A DNA stretch of 64,000 nucleotides from Ferdinandcohnia salidurans (lineage in GTDB: Bacteria > Bacillota > Bacilli > Bacillales > Bacillaceae_L). Below the pieces are notes generated by a model. That model had not been told where the DNA came from. It saw only the letters and a program-made list of their open reading frames with translations, and made no database searches. The translations under genes were made by a program, and so were the position numbers. Below, piece by piece: positions 61,103 through 64,000 of this stretch (the first letter of the stretch is position 1; each line of letters starts with the position of its first letter). The stretch spans positions 186,001 through 250,000 of the forward strand of contig NZ_JBHUEK010000010.1 of assembly GCF_042680725.1 (NCBI RefSeq), given 5' to 3'.

Positions 61103-63109
61103 ATGAAATGGTGGAAGAAAAAGGAGATGAGGGATTCGAACGAACCTACTCAAAATAAAGAAAGTGTATCGGCAGAAGAGATTCTAGAAAAATACGACCG
61201 GGAAAGTACCTATCGAAGGAATCTTGGGAAATGGAAATGGATTGTTCTCATCTTGGCTGTTGGCCTGACGGTATTTCATCTTTATACAGGGTATCGCGGT
61301 GCCTTTGAAGCTCGAATTCAGGGTCCAATACATTTAGGGACAGCATTGGGATTAATCTTTCTGTTATATCCAATTAAAAAGGGACTTCATCGTAAGCAAA
61401 AAGGAATTCCTTGGTACGATGTGATCCTAGCCATTATTTCACTAGGTGTTGGCTATTATAATGTTATTTTCTATGAGGAATTGGTGTCAGAACGGATTGT
61501 ATTCGGATATACAACTCCAGACTTTATTGTTGGAACACTAGGAGTATTACTTGTTCTTGAAGCGGCGAGAAGATGTGTTGGCCTTCCGATTGTCATTGTA
61601 TCGAGTGTGGCCATTCTTTATGCATTGTATGGAAACTTGATTCCTACGAAACTATTTGCTCACCGAGGTTTCTCTTGGAATACATTGGTTACTGATTTGT
61701 ATTTAACGACAAAAGGTATCTATAGTACACCAATCCAAGTTTCCTCGACATTTATTTTTCTATTTTTATTATTTGGTGTCATGTTAATTCGAACTGGTGT
61801 CGGACAATTCTTTAATGATATTGCGTTTGCGATCACTGGTCGGTTTACGGGTGGTCAAGCAAAAGCAGCAGTCGTAGCAAGTGCCATGCAGGGGATGGTT
61901 TCTGGTAGTTCTGTAGCAAATACAGTTGGTTCCGGTTCGTTTACGATTCCAATGATGAAAAAAGCAGGCTATAAACCAGAGTTCGCGGCAGCAGCTGAAG
62001 CCTCAGCATCAACGGGTGGTCAAATTATGCCTCCAATCATGGGAGCAGCCGCATTTATCATGGCTTCCTATACAAATATCCCATATAGCCAAATTATGTT
62101 GGTTGCAATTATCCCGGCTGCCCTTTATTTTCTAGGCGTATTCTTTGGTGTTCACTTCGAATCAAAAAAGATTGGAATTGTGGGGGTTCCCAAGGAGACT
62201 TTGCCTAAAGCAAAGAAGTTAATGCTTGAACGTGGCTACCTATTGCTGCCTCTTATCGTTATTTTTTACACATTACTGACAGGAAAGACGCCAATGCGTG
62301 CTGCATTGCTTGCGATTCTAGTCTCATTTTTAGTGAGTCTTGTTCGTAAAGATACAAGAATGTCGTTAAAAAGTGTTATTAAAACACTTGAGGAAGGTGC
62401 AAGAGTTGCTTTGCCGGTTATCGCAGCGTGTGCGTCTGCGGGGATTATTGTTGGAGTAGTTGTTCAAACAGGTCTTGGTGGACGTATTGCTGATGGTATT
62501 ATTGCGTTGGGTGGAGGAAGCTTAATCCTTACTTTGTTCTTTACCATGATTGCTTGCTTAATCCTTGGAATGGGTTTGCCAACAACAGCAAACTATGTTG
62601 TTACAGCTACAATGGCTGCTCCCGCATTAATCCTTGGGTTAGATGTACCAGTACTCGCGGCTCATATGTTTGTCTTCTATTTTGGAATCGTAGCAGACAT
62701 TACTCCGCCGGTTTGCTTAGCCGCCTATGCTGGGGCTGGCTTAGCAAGGGCAAATCCATTTACAACGGGAGTAACAGCAACAAAACTTGCGACAGCCGCA
62801 TATATAATTCCATTTATCTTTGTCATCAATCCGCAAATGCTTTTAATCGACTTCAAGGTTCCATTCTTGGTCATATCTGTCATAACGGCGATTATTGGTA
62901 TGATTGGTATTAGTACAGCAATGATCGGATTCTTCATACGTAGGGCATTTGTATGGGAGCGAATCATTCTATTCGCCGCAGGCCTAAGCCTTGTATCACC
63001 AAGTATTTATTTTGGAGCTGCAGGTGTGATTGGATTATTAGCTATTTTATTTATTCAATCTCGCCGTCCAAAAGAAAATATTCAAGCACCAACGATGTCA
63101 TTCAATTAG
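61103..63109 (+). CDS. TRAP transporter fused permease (DctQ-DctM type)
   Basis: About 668 residues from the ATG at 61103 (RBS AGGTGG). An N-terminal cytoplasmic part and about four helices correspond to the small DctQ subunit. The remaining about 12 helices correspond to DctM, with QGMVSGSSVANTVGSGSFTIPMMKKAGY, EASASTGGQIMPPIMGAAAF and GMGLPTTANYVVTATM. Such fused permeases go with TAXI binding proteins and are driven by ion gradients. Confidence 0.93.
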   Translation: MKWWKKKEMRDSNEPTQNKESVSAEEILEKYDRESTYRRNLGKWKWIVLILAVGLTVFHLYTGYRGAFEARIQGPIHLGTALGLIFLLYPIKKGLHRKQKGIPWYDVILAIISLGVGYYNVIFYEELVSERIVFGYTTPDFIVGTLGVLLVLEAARRCVGLPIVIVSSVAILYALYGNLIPTKLFAHRGFSWNTLVTDLYLTTKGIYSTPIQVSSTFIFLFLLFGVMLIRTGVGQFFNDIAFAITGRFTGGQAKAAVVASAMQGMVSGSSVANTVGSGSFTIPMMKKAGYKPEFAAAAEASASTGGQIMPPIMGAAAFIMASYTNIPYSQIMLVAIIPAALYFLGVFFGVHFESKKIGIVGVPKETLPKAKKLMLERGYLLLPLIVIFYTLLTGKTPMRAALLAILVSFLVSLVRKDTRMSLKSVIKTLEEGARVALPVIAACASAGIIVGVVVQTGLGGRIADGIIALGGGSLILTLFFTMIACLILGMGLPTTANYVVTATMAAPALILGLDVPVLAAHMFVFYFGIVADITPPVCLAAYAGAGLARANPFTTGVTATKLATAAYIIPFIFVINPQMLLIDFKVPFLVISVITAIIGMIGISTAMIGFFIRRAFVWERIILFAAGLSLVSPSIYFGAAGVIGLLAILFIQSRRPKENIQAPTMSFN

Positions 63110-63115
63110 TTTATT

Positions 63116-63145
63116 ACCACCCTTTTTGAAAAGGGTGGTTTTTTA
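63116..63145 (+). terminator. Terminator of the TRAP operon
   Basis: ACCACCCTTTT and AAAAGGGTGGT pair, followed by seven T. Confidence 0.88.
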
Positions 63146-63281
63146 CTGCTAAATGTTGAGGTGAAAATGAGTTCTCTCTAAATAACCTATTTACTTCAGA
63201 GTTTGTCCTACATTATAATGAAATAAATATTTCTTAAATTTATATTATGAAATATAAATTTCAAAAGAGGGGGCTGTTCAA

Positions 63282-64000
63282 TTGACATTGTTTCAATCCA
63301 ACCAAGGTCATATTTCTGAAAAAATGATGGGGTCTGAAAATTTATTTAAGTATGCAAAATCTGTAATTCCTGGAGGAGTTTCAGCAAACATAAAATACTT
63401 CGCACCACATCCCATTTTTATGGACAAAGGGAATGGGAGTCGATTAATTGATGTAGATGGGCATGAATATATTGATTATTTATTGTGCTATGGAGCCCTT
63501 CTACTTGGCCACGGTCACCCAGAGGTTACGGCTGCTGTATATAATCAATTGGCCACAGCAGGAACAGCAGTTTTTGGGGCTCCACATGTATTAGAAGTTG
63601 AAATGGCAAATAAATTAATTGAGCATTTTCCGGGTATTGAAATGGTCCGCTATACGAATTCTGGATTAGAGGCTACATTATTAGCGATTCGATTGGCACA
63701 AGCTTATACAGGAAAAACAAACATAGCAAAATTTGAAGGACATTATCATGGAGGCTATAATGAGGTTTTGGTAAGTGTGAATCCAACCATTGATGAAGCG
63801 GGTAATGAGAAGAAGCCGAACTCTGTGCCAGAATCGAAAGGGATATCAACACATAACGCCGAAAATACAATTATTCTACCTTTTAACAACTTAAATGCAA
63901 CGGAGCAAATATTGCGACAATACAAGGATAAAATTGCAGCTGTTATTATTGAACCTGTTCAAGGTGGATTTATTCCAGCTGAAGAGAGTTTTATGGATGG
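63282..64000 (+). CDS. Class III aminotransferase, glutamate-1-semialdehyde aminomutase-like (3' end outside window)
   Basis: The frame runs from a TTG at 63282 (RBS AGAGGGGG) to the right edge, about 239 residues. Blocks match the HemL group: KSVIPGGVSANIKYF, then DVDGHEYIDYLLCYGALLLGHGHPEV, MVRYTNSGLEATLLAIRLAQAYTG, KFEGHYHGGYNEVLVS and VIIEPVQGGFIP. The PLP lysine lies beyond the edge. GSA aminomutases make 5-aminolevulinate, but many HemL-like paralogs act on other amino compounds. This copy is not in a hem cluster, so a catabolic role is possible. Confidence 0.87.
   Translation, partial: MTLFQSNQGHISEKMMGSENLFKYAKSVIPGGVSANIKYFAPHPIFMDKGNGSRLIDVDGHEYIDYLLCYGALLLGHGHPEVTAAVYNQLATAGTAVFGAPHVLEVEMANKLIEHFPGIEMVRYTNSGLEATLLAIRLAQAYTGKTNIAKFEGHYHGGYNEVLVSVNPTIDEAGNEKKPNSVPESKGISTHNAENTIILPFNNLNATEQILRQYKDKIAAVIIEPVQGGFIPAEESFMD

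Noticed and set aside
1..64000. tRNA, rRNA, riboswitch, CRISPR, insertion sequence or prophage features
   Set aside because: Looked for tRNA-like cloverleaves, T-box/S-box leaders, regularly spaced repeats, transposase or integrase motifs; none could be supported.

Overview
The window is an ordinary-looking chromosomal stretch of a low-GC Gram-positive bacterium, most likely a member of the Bacillaceae. The evidence is the strong AGGAGG-type ribosome binding sites, frequent TTG and GTG starts, lipobox lipoproteins, perfect CcpA cre boxes, and gene sets and orders known from Bacillus subtilis (lutP-lutR-lutABC, lytST, tcyABC, ykoGH with PepSY genes, a ydgGH-like MarR/MMPL pair). No rRNA, tRNA, IS element, prophage or CRISPR array was seen. 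Assignments rest on motif recognition by eye; no database search was possible.

Left part (1-11.3 kb): a carbohydrate-type catabolic locus. A secreted PIG-L deacetylase (minus strand, runs off the left edge) is divergent from a ROK repressor gene, followed by an iron/polyamine-type ABC importer, a creatininase-family amidohydrolase, an argininosuccinate-lyase-like enzyme and a BadF-type sugar kinase. Both divergent promoters carry the same TTAGTTA-N11-TAACTAA operator, and one also overlaps a perfect cre box. I infer import and stepwise breakdown of an unknown, probably amino-sugar or aminopolycarboxylate-like compound.

11.3-28.4 kb: small membrane and lipoprotein genes, then a complete beta-oxidation operon (3-hydroxyacyl-CoA dehydrogenase, enoyl-CoA hydratase, thiolase, acyl-CoA ligase, Liv-type ABC importer, acyl-CoA dehydrogenase) with a GAF/PucR-type regulator at its end. 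This looks like uptake and degradation of one particular carboxylic acid. A cystine-type ABC importer (tcyABC) follows.

28.4-39.8 kb: a lactate-pyruvate region. It holds lutP, lutR and lutABC with two copies of a LutR-type palindrome, then a LytS/LytT two-component system, a CstA-family transporter with a cre box, and a 50-residue Cys-Cys membrane protein starting on the base after the cstA stop codon. I infer coupled lactate and pyruvate use.

39.8-64 kb: mixed housekeeping and stress genes. These are a HesB-like protein, a DUF438/hemerythrin/PAS sensor behind an Fnr-like palindrome, a ykoGH-like two-component system with two PepSY genes behind 11-bp-spaced direct repeats, a serine hydrolase, a cation/Ca2+ exchanger, a MarR/MMPL efflux pair, thioredoxin-like genes (one behind a CsoR/CstR-like operator), a GDSL hydrolase, peptide deformylase, a PatB-like C-S lyase, a TRAP-TAXI transporter, and a class III aminotransferase cut by the right edge.
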